A stretch of DNA of 64,000 nt, from the NCBI GenBank assembly GCA_028289445.1, contig JANQPO010000021.1:248001-312000 (forward strand), written 5' to 3'. Source of the DNA: Tepidamorphaceae bacterium (GTDB lineage Bacteria > Pseudomonadota > Alphaproteobacteria > Rhizobiales > JAKSCL01). This document shows, one piece after another, positions 1 to 10,572 of this stretch; position 1 is the stretch's first letter, and every line of letters starts with the position of its first letter. The notes under the pieces were generated by a model. The model worked only from the letters and a program-made list of their open reading frames with translations. It had not been told where the DNA came from and did not search any database. The position numbers were made by a program, and so were the translations under genes.

Positions 1-836
1 GGCGGCGCAGCGATCTGTGGGCTCCATCGCGGCACCCTGCGCCTTCAGTTGGAAGTGAATCCAAAATCGGTTTATGATCAATTTGGCCAATTTGATGATA
101 TATTTTGCGCCCGTGCTAGTCGTCAATCGCCCCGACTTGGTCTGAAAGCCGATCAAATCCGAACGATGAGTTTCAGCCAGAGAAGACGCTTAACTGGTAA
201 CCGAGCAATGCTCCTAGCGGACTGTTTCGCCTCCTTTTCGGCAGTGTCAGAACACCGTGAGGAGTTGTCACCCAATGCCGCGTCTTACATATGCTCCACG
301 ATCTGACGATAAATCGATGGAATCGAGATGCTTGCCGAACCTTGAGTCAACCGCCTCAAAACGGCCCTTCTCGATAAGGTAGCTGAACGGGTCATGTTCA
401 GTCTCGAGGTCTACGCAGCTGAGAGGAGCGCAATCTGCCAAGCTCGCAGCTTCGCTTTCCCACTGATGATAGTGGACCACGCACTTTGGTATGCGCATCA
501 AAAGGCCAGGTCTCCAGATCCTTGTCACATTTCTCAGTCAGAACCATCCATCATCCGAAAGATCCTAAAGGCTGTCAGAAGCATCCGGACGACAATTGCG
601 TTGATGGCGGGGTGATTTGAACCCGCAAGGCTAAGTCATTGATTTTGTTGAGGTGAAATTTGGCATCAGAACTGAAGACTGAGTAAGATATTGATTTATA
701 TGGTTATCTTGTCCGGCTTTGGTTGCGGGAGCTTGCAACCAACGATATCAGCAGCGCCTTTTCCAAGCTGCGGCATGATGCTCCGACGACGTCCAAGTGG
801 CGAAGGTGCATGGTGGAAGTGTATTCCGGCGCGGAC
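1..836. other. Region without a recognisable gene
   Basis: Short open frames occur on both strands, but none has a recognisable domain, a good ribosome binding site or coding character like the genes that follow, so I call no gene here. The only notable item is at 605-630, where the minus strand resembles the T-arm and acceptor end of a tRNA (GGTTCAAATC core) and partly matches the same part of the initiator tRNA at 18859-18935. The rest of a tRNA is absent and the T-stem would pair poorly. The segment may be decayed DNA beside the catabolic island. Confidence 0.5.
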
Positions 837-1840
837 TCAAGAAGCGGTATCCTCGCCGCAATCGATCCCGGTGGAGTCCGGCGGATGATGGAGATGACAT
901 GCGACCTTGCGGGCACTCCGTTGGCACTGTTTCAGTTTCGGTATCGATGTCTCGCATACCTTGCCGATCTTCATCGGGCAGCGCGGGTGGAAGGCGCAGC
1001 CGGGCGGCGGGTCGATCGGCGAGGGGACTTCGCCTTCAAGGACGATTTCCTCGCGCGCGATGTCTGGGTGGCTGGGTAGTGCTGCTGAGAACAGGGCCTT
1101 GGTGTAGGGGTGGAGAGGTTCGGCGAAGAGTTCTCTTGTCGGCGCGATTTCGACGATCCGGCCGAGATACATCACGGCGACCTTGTCCGCCATATAGCGG
1201 GTGGTGCCCAGGTCATGAGCGACCATGATGTAGGACATGCCGAATTCGGCCTGTAGGTCCTTGAACAGGTTCATGATCTGTGAGCGGATCGAGACATCGA
1301 GTGCCGACACGGGCTCGTCCAGCACGAGAAGTTTGGGGTCAGAGATGAGGGCGCTCGCGATCGCTATGCGCTGGCGTTGACCACCGGAGAACTCGTGCGG
1401 GAAGTTGCGGGCCTGTTCCGGTCGAAGCCCGACCGCCGACAGGACATTGGCGACTTTTTCCCGCACCTGCACACTGCTGACCTTGTGGTTCACGACCAGC
1501 GCTTCCGAGACGATATCGTAGACGCGCATGCGCGGGTTCAGAGAGGACCAGGGATCCTGGAAAACGGCTTGAACATCCACGCGAAACTGCCGCAACTCCT
1601 CACCATCGAGCGCGTGCACATTCTTACCGTCCATCTCCACGGTACCGCTGGTCGGTGTTTCCTGGCGCAAGATCAGTTTGGCCGTCGTCGACTTGCCGCA
1701 ACCGGACTCACCGACAAGTGCCAGCGTCTCGCCCGCTTCAAGCGCGAGATCGATCCCGTCCACGGCGTGTACGTGACCCACGACCTTCTCGCGGATCAGT
1801 CCCTTGGTGACCGGGAAATGCTTAGTCACGGACTCAAGCT

Positions 1841-1862
<22 letters not shown>
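837..1862 (-). CDS. Oligopeptide/dipeptide-type ABC transporter ATP-binding protein (DppF/OppF-like)
   Basis: Cytoplasmic ATPase of a Dpp/Opp-family importer, pairing with the DppD-like ATPase encoded just upstream. The 341-residue product has Walker [10 protein letters not shown] at about 51-59, the signature FSGGQRQR, Walker B LLVLDEP, and the C-terminal oligopeptide-transporter extension with conserved cysteines (GCAFHPRCP). The start is set at the ATG at 1862 because GGAGG lies 7 bases upstream; an in-frame extension to 1946 is not needed. It overlaps the dppD-like gene by 22 bases, so the two are translationally linked. It is last of a five-gene minus-strand operon. The substrate is unknown; the surrounding catabolic genes suggest a sugar acid conjugate or oligomer as readily as a peptide. 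Confidence 0.93.
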
Positions 1863-2847
<985 letters not shown>

Positions 2848-2851
<4 letters not shown>

Positions 2852-3741
2852 AGGCCCTTCATTTTCGGATCAAGCCGGTCACGCATCCAATCGCCCAGAA
2901 GGTTGAGTGCAAGCACGGTGAGTGTGATTGCCAGTCCCGGGAAGAATGCGATCCACCAGGCGCTGACAATCAACTGGCGACCATCCGCGACCATGAGACC
3001 CCAAGCGGGGGTCGGTTTCGGGATCCCAACGCCGAGAAAGCTCAGCCCGGCCTCGAGAAGAATCACCGATCCAACCTGGAGCGTGGCGAGCACAACGATG
3101 GTATTGGCCGCGTTTGGCAGGATGTGACGGAAGATGATGCGAAGGTGTGATGCGCCCGAGACACGCGCCCGGGCGACGAAGTCGCGTTCGCGAATGCTCA
3201 GTACCTCACCCCGGACCTGGCGGGCGTATAGCGCCCAAAGAACGAAAACGACGACAGCTATGACCGTTTGAAAGCTTGGGCCCACGGACACCGCAAGCAC
3301 GAGCGCAAGGAGAATGCTCGGCAGTGCCATCGTGATGTCAACGAGACGCATGATGATCGCGTCGGCCCAACCGCGAAAGTAACCTGCGATCAATCCGAGT
3401 ATCGTGCCCAGCACGCCTCCAAAGATGATCCCGACGATCGAGACCGAAAGCGATACCTTTGCGCCATGCATGATGCGGCTGAGAATGTCGCGACCAAGCC
3501 GATCCGTGCCCAAGGGATATTCCCAGGTGCCTCCGAAGAAGACGGGCGGCTGGAGCCTGTCCGGAATGCGTCCGGTAATCGGGTTGTGCGGCGCGATCCA
3601 GTCAGCGGCCAGCGCTGGCACGATCAAAATGAACACAAGGATGAACACCGGGACCATGGGCAGGCTGCGCAGTTGTGCGACGACGCCTAGTTTCGACCGG
3701 CTGACGGCCTGCTCCGGCGTAGGCTGCGTCGTGTCGGTCAT
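2848..3741 (-). CDS. ABC transporter permease (DppC/OppC-like)
   Basis: Inner-membrane permease of the Dpp/Opp family, 297 residues. It has a cytoplasmic N-terminus, a first membrane span around 30-48, the OppC-type motif GTDRLGRDILSR near 77-88, further spans, and the EAA loop (RARVSGASHLRIIFRHILPN) that docks with the ATPases. It overlaps the dppB-like gene by 4 bases and the dppD-like gene by 4 bases. Family assignment is firm; the transported compound is not shown by sequence. Confidence 0.92.
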
Positions 3742-4658
3742 TTGTAGCGGATCCGCGGGTCCAAATAGGCATACAGCGTATCGACCAGCAGGTTCACCAG
3801 GATGAACACCCCAGCGAAAGTCAGCACGACCGCCTGCACCACAGGGAAATCTCGACCTCGGATCGCGTCAATGGCCAACAGGCCGGTTCCAGGCCAGGCG
3901 AATACAGTTTCAATCACCACCGATCCGGTAAAGATCGACCCGGCGATCAAGCCAAAATAGGTCAGGGGAACAATCGCGGCGTTCCTGAGCGCATGAACCC
4001 AGACGACCCGCCATTCCGGCACGCCCTTTATCCGAGCGAGTTTGACATATTCGCTGTCGAGCACCTCCAACATCGCTGATCGCGTGAGCCGCATCAAGGC
4101 AGCGACCTGGAACCAGCCCATGGCGATGGCGGGAAGGATCATATGGCTGAGCCCGCCGCGCCCTGATGTCGGGAGCCATTTGAGGTGAACTGCGAATATC
4201 CAGATCAGCACGATCCCGAGCCAGAAATTAGGCATCGCCTGTCCTAGAAGCGCGATGATCTTGCCGAAGGCGTCGAAAGGTGTGTTCTTGTAGACGGCGG
4301 CGATCACGCCGACAGGCACTGCGATAAGTGTGCTGACGATGATTGCGAAGCCACCGAGTTGAAGCGTTGCCGGCAGTCTTTCAAGGACGAGACCCATCGC
4401 CGACTGCCCCTGCCACTTGATCGACTGGCCCAGATTTCCCTGAAGAGCGTTGCCTAAGAAAATGAAGTACTGCTCGTGAACCGGACGATCGAGCCCCCAG
4501 AGCTTGGTGAGGCGTTCCGCCTCCTCGGGGCCGGCATCCTGGGGTAGCATGGAATCGACAGGGCTTCCGGAGAGTTGCGAGAGCGCGAAGGCAATGACGC
4601 TGATCGCAAGCATCGCCAGGAGGCTTTGGAAGACACGCCGAAGCAAATATCGCTGCAT
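3738..4658 (-). CDS. ABC transporter permease (DppB/OppB-like)
   Basis: Partner permease of the DppC-like protein, 306 residues. It starts with the typical OppB N-terminus (MQRYLLRRVFQSLLAMLAIS) forming the first span, followed by a periplasmic segment containing LWGLDRPVHEQY and the C-terminal BPD_transp_1 domain with an EAA loop (LARIKGVPEWRVVWVHALRN). It lies 73 bases downstream of the solute-binding protein gene and overlaps the next permease gene by 4 bases. Confidence 0.92.
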   Translation of the reverse strand: MQRYLLRRVFQSLLAMLAISVIAFALSQLSGSPVDSMLPQDAGPEEAERLTKLWGLDRPVHEQYFIFLGNALQGNLGQSIKWQGQSAMGLVLERLPATLQLGGFAIIVSTLIAVPVGVIAAVYKNTPFDAFGKIIALLGQAMPNFWLGIVLIWIFAVHLKWLPTSGRGGLSHMILPAIAMGWFQVAALMRLTRSAMLEVLDSEYVKLARIKGVPEWRVVWVHALRNAAIVPLTYFGLIAGSIFTGSVVIETVFAWPGTGLLAIDAIRGRDFPVVQAVVLTFAGVFILVNLLVDTLYAYLDPRIRYK

Positions 4659-4731
4659 GACGGAACCCGGGTCAAGGCCGGTGGATGTGGTGACCGCTCT
4701 GAACGAACGCTCCGAGCGGTCACCTACTTGG

Positions 4732-6330
4732 TCAGTTTGCGGCCTTGACGTAGTTCCAGTGACCGTAGCCGGATGATGTCACACCGGGGAACTGCCAGCT
4801 TGCGACCACATCGGGATTGTACGCAAGCTGTGCCCTGATCGCGAACATCGGGATGTCAACATGTTGCTCGAACAGGTAGTTGAAGACCTCCTTGGCGATC
4901 GCATCCCGTTCCGCGGCGTCGGTTGCCGCGTTGAATGCCTTGATCTTGCCGGTCGTCCAGTCGTTCTCCCAGCCTTGATAGGGGCCACCCGGATTTGAGT
5001 AGAAGGCCCTGAAAGCCACTTCCGTTGGCCGTGGCGGGGCGTTCTTAGACGGGTGGATCAGATAGGCCTCACGACCCCGCCCCATGGCGCCCACGGTCGC
5101 GTGATCCATCTCGCGAAGCTCGGCTTGGAAACCGGCGGCGGTCAGATAGGCATGAAGCAACTCCATCATGACCGGCACTTCGGGTAGTCCCGATTCAGGT
5201 TTCATGATGAGCAGTATCGTTGGATCTTCAAACGCGTCAGGATAGCCGGCGTCGGCCATCAGTTGCTGTGCGAGCTCTAGATTGTAGCCGTACTCCTCCT
5301 CGAACCGGCCCGCCAGGGACGGGTCAAAGCCCTCATGCCCTTCGGCCATGGCATAGCGAACGAGGATGTCAGCACCACCCTGTGGAAACAGTACTTCGCG
5401 CATCTCTTCGCGATTGATCGAATGATTGATCGCCTTGCGAATGCGCTGGTCGTGCCAGGGGAGATGATCACCGCATGCCTCATCGCCAGATTCGCAGTAT
5501 AGTCCGTTGAAAACCACATCGTTTTGAATGGTCGCCAGCGACGATTGCACGAGCTTCATGCCCTGACCGATGGCGTCGGACATCAGTTCGCGTGGCAGGT
5601 CGGCGATCGCGGCTTCGCCAGACAGCAACATGGCGAGCTTGGTTGCCGCCTCGTCGACGAAGCGCAGATGCAGTTCTTCGAAATCAGCCGCCTGCCCGTA
5701 ATAGTCATCGAACCGCTTGTAGAGGATTTCGCCCGGGCTCCGGGACACGAACTCGAATGGCCCAGTGCCTGCGAACTTGGCGTCGTAGCCTTCCAGCCCC
5801 TCGGCATCGAACTGTGCCTTGGAGTAGACCTTCATAACGGAGCGGCCGCCATGAAGGAATGGGAGGTCTTTGATCGGTTCTGGATAGGTGAAGCGAACCG
5901 TGTAGCTATCGATCGCCTCGGCGGTCGCTCCGCGTAGTTGGTCGACGGTCGGGATGATCGCGTCTTCGCCGGTGTGGAGTGTGTAGCTGTGCACGATGTC
6001 ATCTGCGGTCATTTCACCCCAGCCGTGATGGAACTGGACGCCTTCACGCAGCTTGAACGTCCAGACGCGAAAATCGTCATTCGCCTCCCAGGAGGAGGCT
6101 AGCCCGTCGCCCGTGGCCTCGCCGGTGACGGCATCATGGGCGATCAAACCTTCAAGTGCTGGATCCATGACGTGCCACATGGTGGCCCCTGCCCAGAACC
6201 GATTTGTCTCGGTTCCCGGCTTGCTGACCGCAGCCGTGAGACGCTCTGCCGCCATAGGCTCGCCGGTGAAAAGGCCGATTGTTGCTATGAGGGCGATCAT
6301 GATCGGTGCGCGTGACAATCCATCCAACAT
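4732..6330 (-). CDS. Extracellular solute-binding protein, family 5
   Basis: Periplasmic binding protein that delivers substrate to the DppBCDF-like importer; first gene of that operon. A Sec signal peptide ends near residue 27 (core MIALIATIGL, then EPMAAE). The mature part has the SBP_bac_5 fold: a central segment with DALE-like GLIAHDAVTGEATGDGLASSW, then TFKLREGVQFHHGWGEMTADDI typical of the family. I place the start at the ATG at 6330, 6 bases after GGGAGG; an ATG at 6336 sits directly on that site and is less likely, and the open frame extends further to 6459 without support. The length of 532 residues is normal. Ligand unknown. Confidence 0.9.
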   Translation of the reverse strand: MLDGLSRAPIMIALIATIGLFTGEPMAAERLTAAVSKPGTETNRFWAGATMWHVMDPALEGLIAHDAVTGEATGDGLASSWEANDDFRVWTFKLREGVQFHHGWGEMTADDIVHSYTLHTGEDAIIPTVDQLRGATAEAIDSYTVRFTYPEPIKDLPFLHGGRSVMKVYSKAQFDAEGLEGYDAKFAGTGPFEFVSRSPGEILYKRFDDYYGQAADFEELHLRFVDEAATKLAMLLSGEAAIADLPRELMSDAIGQGMKLVQSSLATIQNDVVFNGLYCESGDEACGDHLPWHDQRIRKAINHSINREEMREVLFPQGGADILVRYAMAEGHEGFDPSLAGRFEEEYGYNLELAQQLMADAGYPDAFEDPTILLIMKPESGLPEVPVMMELLHAYLTAAGFQAELREMDHATVGAMGRGREAYLIHPSKNAPPRPTEVAFRAFYSNPGGPYQGWENDWTTGKIKAFNAATDAAERDAIAKEVFNYLFEQHVDIPMFAIRAQLAYNPDVVASWQFPGVTSSGYGHWNYVKAAN

Positions 6331-6355
6331 TGCCATCCTCCCATAATGGATGTCA

Positions 6356-6370
6356 TTTGATATCTCAGTT
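6356..6370. promoter_or_regulatory. Candidate operator upstream of the ABC transporter operon
   Basis: TGATATCTCAG (6358-6368) lies about 30 bases upstream of the solute-binding protein start. Read on the minus strand, TTGAAA and TATACA about 15 bases apart lie just beyond it (about 6377-6405), so the motif would sit at or just after the transcription start, a position suited to a repressor. Similar sequences precede other genes of the island (8811, 14523, 14535 and more loosely 18568). The sites are seen in the sequence; binding by the nearby GntR protein is inference. Confidence 0.45.
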
Positions 6371-6565
6371 AAGTTTCTTGTATAATGCTTTGCTGAGAAT
6401 TTCAATGGCGAGGGGGAGATGAGATCGCGTGCGGCGATCAGTCGCGACCGAAACGACAAACACTTTGCGCTTCCGAGAGCCGTCGCTAAACCGCTCGAAA
6501 GGGCCGCCCTTTCGCTTCATTTGCTGTGGCAGTGCACGAAGCAATGCACCGTTAAACTGAGATGC

Positions 6566-7315
6566 TCAGTAGAGCAGACGTCCACCCTCGGCGAGAACAC
6601 TGGACCCGGTGGAGTAGGTCAGATCGGCCGCGGTATGGACAATCGTGGCCGCGATCTCGTCCGGTTGTGCCATGCGCTTCATGGCGTTGCTCTGGACCCG
6701 TTTGGCGATCTCTTCCTCTGTCCAATTCGCCGCCATCGACGTGGCGGTCAGCCCGGGCGCGACTGCCATGACGCGAATCTCCGGGGCGAACACCCGCGCG
6801 AGCGTTTGCGTGATGCTCTCCACGGCCAGCTTTGAGGCACAATAGGCGACCGAACTTCCCATGCCGATCCGTGCCGCTACCGACGACACGTTGACAATGG
6901 CACCACCTGGTTTATCCGCGCGCAGGACAGGCGCCAGCTCCCGGCACGCCTTAAGCACGCCGATTGTGTTGACGCGAAAATTCCGCTCAATGATGCCGTC
7001 GGTTAGCCCTTCAAGGTCATGGTGAGGAACCAGCGTTGTCCAGCCTGCATTGTTGATCAGGTAGCTGATCCGACCTTCATTTGCCTCTATGTCTTTGCGC
7101 ATCCGGACGAGATCGGCTGTCTCAGACACGTCGCACTGAATCATGCGATGTCCGGAGCCCGGAAGGACCGCCACGACAGCGTTGGCGTCTTCGGCCGAGC
7201 TTCGATGGACAACGATCACCTGGGCGCCTCGGTCGGCGAATGCTTTTGCCGTTGCTGCGCCGATGCCTCGACTTGCACCCGTTACGAGGGCAATGCGCCC
7301 ATTTAGATCCGCCAT
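6566..7315 (-). CDS. Short-chain dehydrogenase/reductase (SDR) family oxidoreductase
   Basis: Classical SDR, 249 residues, predicted to oxidise or reduce a hydroxyl or keto group with NAD(P). Visible motifs: cofactor-binding TGASRGIG at 12-19, NNAG at 88-91, catalytic serine in VNVSSVA (144/145), and the YxxxK pair Y158 and K162. The C-terminus ends with the usual LAEGGR segment. It is separated by 9 bases from the upstream aldehyde dehydrogenase gene, so the two are probably co-transcribed, fitting sequential oxidation of a polyol or sugar. A palindrome CTGAGATGCTCAG (6557-6569) overlaps its stop codon. Substrate not assignable. Confidence 0.9.
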   Translation of the reverse strand: MADLNGRIALVTGASRGIGAATAKAFADRGAQVIVVHRSSAEDANAVVAVLPGSGHRMIQCDVSETADLVRMRKDIEANEGRISYLINNAGWTTLVPHHDLEGLTDGIIERNFRVNTIGVLKACRELAPVLRADKPGGAIVNVSSVAARIGMGSSVAYCASKLAVESITQTLARVFAPEIRVMAVAPGLTATSMAANWTEEEIAKRVQSNAMKRMAQPDEIAATIVHTAADLTYSTGSSVLAEGGRLLY

Positions 7316-7324
7316 GTTCTCTCC

Positions 7325-8746
7325 TCAGCAGGCAATGTAGGCCGCGTGCTCCGATGTATAGAAATTGACCGCCGTCGGACCGACCGAATAGGCGCCGACG
7401 CCTGAATTCTTGATGCCGCCGAAGGGCATGTTGTTGTCGGGCACGGTACCGTGGTTAACGTGCATCATGCCGTTCCGACTTTCACGCAGAAAGCGTTGAA
7501 CAAGGGCGTTGGAGTCTGAAAAGAGCGCGGAGGTGAGCCCAAACTCGGTGCCATTGAGCATTTCGATTGCCTGATCGAAGGTCTCGTATTTGAGTATCGA
7601 CAGGACCGGCCCGAAGATCTCCACCTGGCTTGCGGTGCTTTCGTGCTGAACGTTGCCGAGAATTGTTGGGCGAAAGAAATACCCGCCTTCATCGCCGGCG
7701 CCGCCCGCTGGCGCACCACCGGCAAGCGGTATGGCGCCTTCTGCTATCGCCCTCTTCGTGACATCGCACACGCCACGCCAATGGGCATCGTTGCATAGCG
7801 GACCCATCTGGCTCGCCGGGTCCATCCCATCGCCGAGGATGATCGCATCGGCCCGTTCGGTAAACAAACTGCTCGCCTCCTCAGCAAGGTCCTCGCGCAC
7901 CAGGAGTCGGCTGATCGCTGTGCAGCGCTGCCCGCCGGTTTGGAACGCTGCGCCGGAAATCTGCGCCACGGCGGATGGCAGATCGGCCGTGTCGTTGAGG
8001 ATCGCCGCATTCTTGCCGCCCAGCTCCAATTGGACCGGGACGAGGTTCTGCGCCGCAGCGGAATAGACCATTCGGCCTGTCTCAACGGACCCGGTGAAGC
8101 TGACCCCGTGAATCTCAGCTTTGGCGATCACGTCACTTGCTGCCCGCCCGCCGATCATCGCAACTTGAAAGAGGTCTTCCGGGAGATGCTGGCGAGCAAT
8201 GTCTTGAAGGATAAAGCATGCGGCAGGGGTGAACTGCGACGGCTTCATGATCACCGCATTGCCAAATGCCAGGGCGGGGCACATTTTCCTCAAAGGCGTC
8301 ATCGCCGGAAAGTTCCAGGGTGAAATGCAGAAGATCGTCCCCCGGGGACGCCGCAAGATTAGGTTCGTGAAACCCGGACGACCGGTCCCAGTGGTTGTCG
8401 CGCCCATGCGTGCTGCCTCACCGACCATGAACCGGCCTTCGGCAGCGCCTTTGAGTGTCTCAGCCTTCGCCTCGGCGAGGATTTTACCCTGTTCGAGCGT
8501 TATCGCTTCGGCGATCTCATCCGCGCGAGCGACAACATCATCGAGAAAGGCATTAAGTAGTGCGCCGCGCTCAAGCCCTGGGACGTTGGCCCAACGGCGT
8601 TGTGCCTCATTGGCCTTTGCGATCATTCGGGCCGTCTCTTCCGAAGACGGGATCGCGTATCGTCCGATCGGTTCAGACGGACGCGCGGGATTGACCGTTT
8701 GATAGGCCTCGCGATCCTGTGGGCCGAATGAATATCGGTGGCTCAT
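7325..8746 (-). CDS. NAD(P)-dependent aldehyde dehydrogenase
   Basis: Oxidises an aldehyde to a carboxylate. The 473-residue protein has the full ALDH fold: SPWNFP near 142-147, KPSQFTP near 168-174, general-base motif ELGGKN at 241-246, and catalytic Cys275 in GGQRCTA. The GQRCTA context is shared with alpha-ketoglutarate-semialdehyde and succinate-semialdehyde dehydrogenases, enzymes that end non-phosphorylative sugar-acid pathways; that substrate is inference from family and context. It is divergent from the RraA-like gene at 8849, and the shared 100-base region carries a palindromic operator candidate. Confidence 0.92.
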   Translation of the reverse strand: MSHRYSFGPQDREAYQTVNPARPSEPIGRYAIPSSEETARMIAKANEAQRRWANVPGLERGALLNAFLDDVVARADEIAEAITLEQGKILAEAKAETLKGAAEGRFMVGEAARMGATTTGTGRPGFTNLILRRPRGTIFCISPWNFPAMTPLRKMCPALAFGNAVIMKPSQFTPAACFILQDIARQHLPEDLFQVAMIGGRAASDVIAKAEIHGVSFTGSVETGRMVYSAAAQNLVPVQLELGGKNAAILNDTADLPSAVAQISGAAFQTGGQRCTAISRLLVREDLAEEASSLFTERADAIILGDGMDPASQMGPLCNDAHWRGVCDVTKRAIAEGAIPLAGGAPAGGAGDEGGYFFRPTILGNVQHESTASQVEIFGPVLSILKYETFDQAIEMLNGTEFGLTSALFSDSNALVQRFLRESRNGMMHVNHGTVPDNNMPFGGIKNSGVGAYSVGPTAVNFYTSEHAAYIAC

Positions 8747-8809
8747 CTGATGCCTCTCGTGACATGGGCGTCGAAATCATGCTATGGCAAACATCGATTA
8801 ACATGCAAG

Positions 8810-8833
8810 CTGATATCTCAGCATTGAGATCAG
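8810..8833. promoter_or_regulatory. Palindromic operator candidate in a divergent promoter region
   Basis: The sequence contains the arm TGATATCTCA (8811-8820), a GCAT spacer and the inverted arm TGAGATCA, an imperfect palindrome with a two-base insertion in the left arm. It lies between the divergent aldehyde dehydrogenase (start 8746) and RraA-like gene (start 8849), about 6 bases before the GGAGG site of the latter. Its left arm is the same as the element at 6358-6368. It is a good candidate for the binding site of a dimeric regulator such as the FCD-GntR protein encoded at 15832. Confidence 0.5.
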
Positions 8834-8848
8834 AATTTGGAGGATGGT

Positions 8849-9559
8849 ATGTCGGCGCCGATCACACCAGAGTTACTTGAGGAACTGCGCAAAATCGACA
8901 CGCCCTCAATCTGCAACGCCATGGAAATCGTCGCGCCGGAGCGACGTGGATTCGGCTATACGACCAAGCCTCTGTTCTGCCTCCGCCCCGGGCTTCCGGC
9001 AATGGTGGGGTATGCGCGAACAGCCACAATTCGATCGGAAGTGCCGCACGGACACGCAGGCGAGGAGTTGCGAAAACGCCTCGTCGATTACTATACCTAT
9101 GTTGAGAAAGCCGGCCCTGTCCCATCGATCATTGTGGTGCAGGACATGGACGAGTCGGTGGGCAAGGGCAGTTTCTGGGGTGAAGTGTTCACGAATGTTC
9201 ACAAGGGACTTGGTGCGCTCGGTGCGATCACCAATGGATCGGTGCGCGATCTTCCAGATGCCGCTACCGACTTCCAAATCCTCGCTGGCATGGTTTTGCC
9301 CTCCCACGCGTGGGTCAACGTGCGCGAGTGGGGTGTTGGCGTAACCGTTCACGGTATGGAAGTGGCAAGCGGCGACCTCATCCATGCCGATCAGCACGGT
9401 GCGATAGTGATCCCGCACGAGGCTGCCGAAGCTTTGCCCGCGGCGGTGGACCTCATTGCAAGACGCGAGCGCATCATGATTTCTGCGGCAAAGGAGCCGG
9501 GCTTCACGGTGGAGGTTTTGGCTCGGAAACTTGGTGAGATGGCTGCGCTACAGTCCTGA
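8849..9559 (+). CDS. RraA / 4-hydroxy-4-methyl-2-oxoglutarate aldolase family protein
   Basis: Member of the RraA-like fold, which includes metal-dependent HMG aldolases and oxaloacetate decarboxylases that cleave hydroxy-oxo-dicarboxylates to pyruvate. The 236-residue product shows the metal/pyruvate site: GSFWGE at 107-112, then NGSVRD with Arg133 and Asp134, and the C-terminal HADQHGAIVIP strand. The start is the ATG at 8849, 5 bases after GGAGG. It is the only plus-strand gene among minus-strand neighbours, with an operator-like palindrome upstream. Aldol cleavage of a sugar-acid-derived intermediate is plausible. RNase E inhibition, the original RraA role, is unlikely in this context. 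Confidence 0.85.
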   Translation: MSAPITPELLEELRKIDTPSICNAMEIVAPERRGFGYTTKPLFCLRPGLPAMVGYARTATIRSEVPHGHAGEELRKRLVDYYTYVEKAGPVPSIIVVQDMDESVGKGSFWGEVFTNVHKGLGALGAITNGSVRDLPDAATDFQILAGMVLPSHAWVNVREWGVGVTVHGMEVASGDLIHADQHGAIVIPHEAAEALPAAVDLIARRERIMISAAKEPGFTVEVLARKLGEMAALQS

Positions 9560-9564
9560 GCATC

Positions 9565-10521
9565 TCATATAAATGTAGCACGTGGTGCCTCCTGGCGGAG
9601 GCCGAGCCGATGCTCAATGACTTCAATGCACATTTCGAGACCGGTTTCGATCGCGGCGGTGCTGCTGCCGGCCACGTGAGGTGACAATAAGACGTTCGGC
9701 AGATCCTGCCAGAGCGACAAGTCGGTAAGCGGCTCGCTGGAGAAGACGTCGATCGCGGCGCCGGACAAATGCCCGTTTCTTAGCAGTGAAGCGAGCGCGG
9801 CTTCGTCGACAAGTCCGCCGCGGGCCATGTTCACGAAGACCGCGCCTTTTCGCAGTGTTGCAAGCTCCCTAGCCCCGAAATCAGTGTCGTCGGATGCCTT
9901 TGGATAGTGCAATGACAAGACATCCGCCCGGGCCAATGCCTCATCGATCAGCACGAGCTCGTCGGCGTGTGGCAGATCGTTCAAGCTGTCAAACTTCGGA
10001 TCGACGGCGAGAACATGCCAATCGAATTGCTTTGCACGCCGGGCGACGCGGGAACCGATTCGGCCATATCCCACGACCCCGATTGTTATGTCGTCGAATG
10101 AGGGATGAGTGTTGCGGACCCAGCGACCATTCAGGACGCAGTGATTTCGTTGCGGTAGCCTACAAATGAGCGCGAGGATCGAAGAGATTGTATAGTCGGC
10201 TACACTCTGTGCATTTGAGCCGGTAGTGATCGAGACGGAGACACCTGCATTTCTCGCGGCGTCAACGTCGATGTTGTCGTATCCCACGCCGAACTTCGCC
10301 AGGGTCTTAAGTTGGTGGGCACCTTGGAAGAAGCCTGCTTGATAGGGTTCAAGCCCTGCGATGATCGCAATCGCGCTTTGAGATTGTTCCGCCAATTCCT
10401 CCGGCGTCAGGGCGCGCCCGGTCGTGTTGACCTGGTAGCTCAGGCCAAGCCCGTCGATCCGATCGATATATCGATCCAACACCGAGTGGAGCGTTGGAGG
10501 GTTGATAAAGAGTTCACTCAT
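9565..10521 (-). CDS. D-isomer-specific 2-hydroxyacid dehydrogenase (first copy)
   Basis: NAD(P)-dependent interconversion of a 2-oxoacid and a D-2-hydroxyacid. The 318-residue protein has the nucleotide-binding GYGRIG at 151-156 and the catalytic triad Arg234 (NMARGG), Glu263 (SSEP) and His282 (SPHVAG). FGVGYDNID near 77-85 is typical of the phosphoglycerate/glyoxylate reductase group. It is convergent with the RraA-like gene, only 5 bases apart, and shares the island with a second, clearly different family member at 11527. Exact substrate unknown; glyoxylate, hydroxypyruvate or another 2-oxoacid are candidates. Confidence 0.9.
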   Translation of the reverse strand: MSELFINPPTLHSVLDRYIDRIDGLGLSYQVNTTGRALTPEELAEQSQSAIAIIAGLEPYQAGFFQGAHQLKTLAKFGVGYDNIDVDAARNAGVSVSITTGSNAQSVADYTISSILALICRLPQRNHCVLNGRWVRNTHPSFDDITIGVVGYGRIGSRVARRAKQFDWHVLAVDPKFDSLNDLPHADELVLIDEALARADVLSLHYPKASDDTDFGARELATLRKGAVFVNMARGGLVDEAALASLLRNGHLSGAAIDVFSSEPLTDLSLWQDLPNVLLSPHVAGSSTAAIETGLEMCIEVIEHRLGLRQEAPRATFI

Positions 10522-10572
10522 GGTGTCATCAGAGCTATCAGCGCTGGCCCGAGGCCAGCGCTGACGTCTGCA

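Noticed and set aside
1-836. Transposase remnant in the left end
   Set aside because: None of the short frames on either strand shows a recognisable transposase motif or terminal repeats.
6557-6569. Palindrome CTGAGATGCTCAG as a further regulator site
   Set aside because: It overlaps the SDR stop codon rather than a promoter and matches the TGRTATCTYAG element only in a CTGAGAT half, so I do not list it as an operator.
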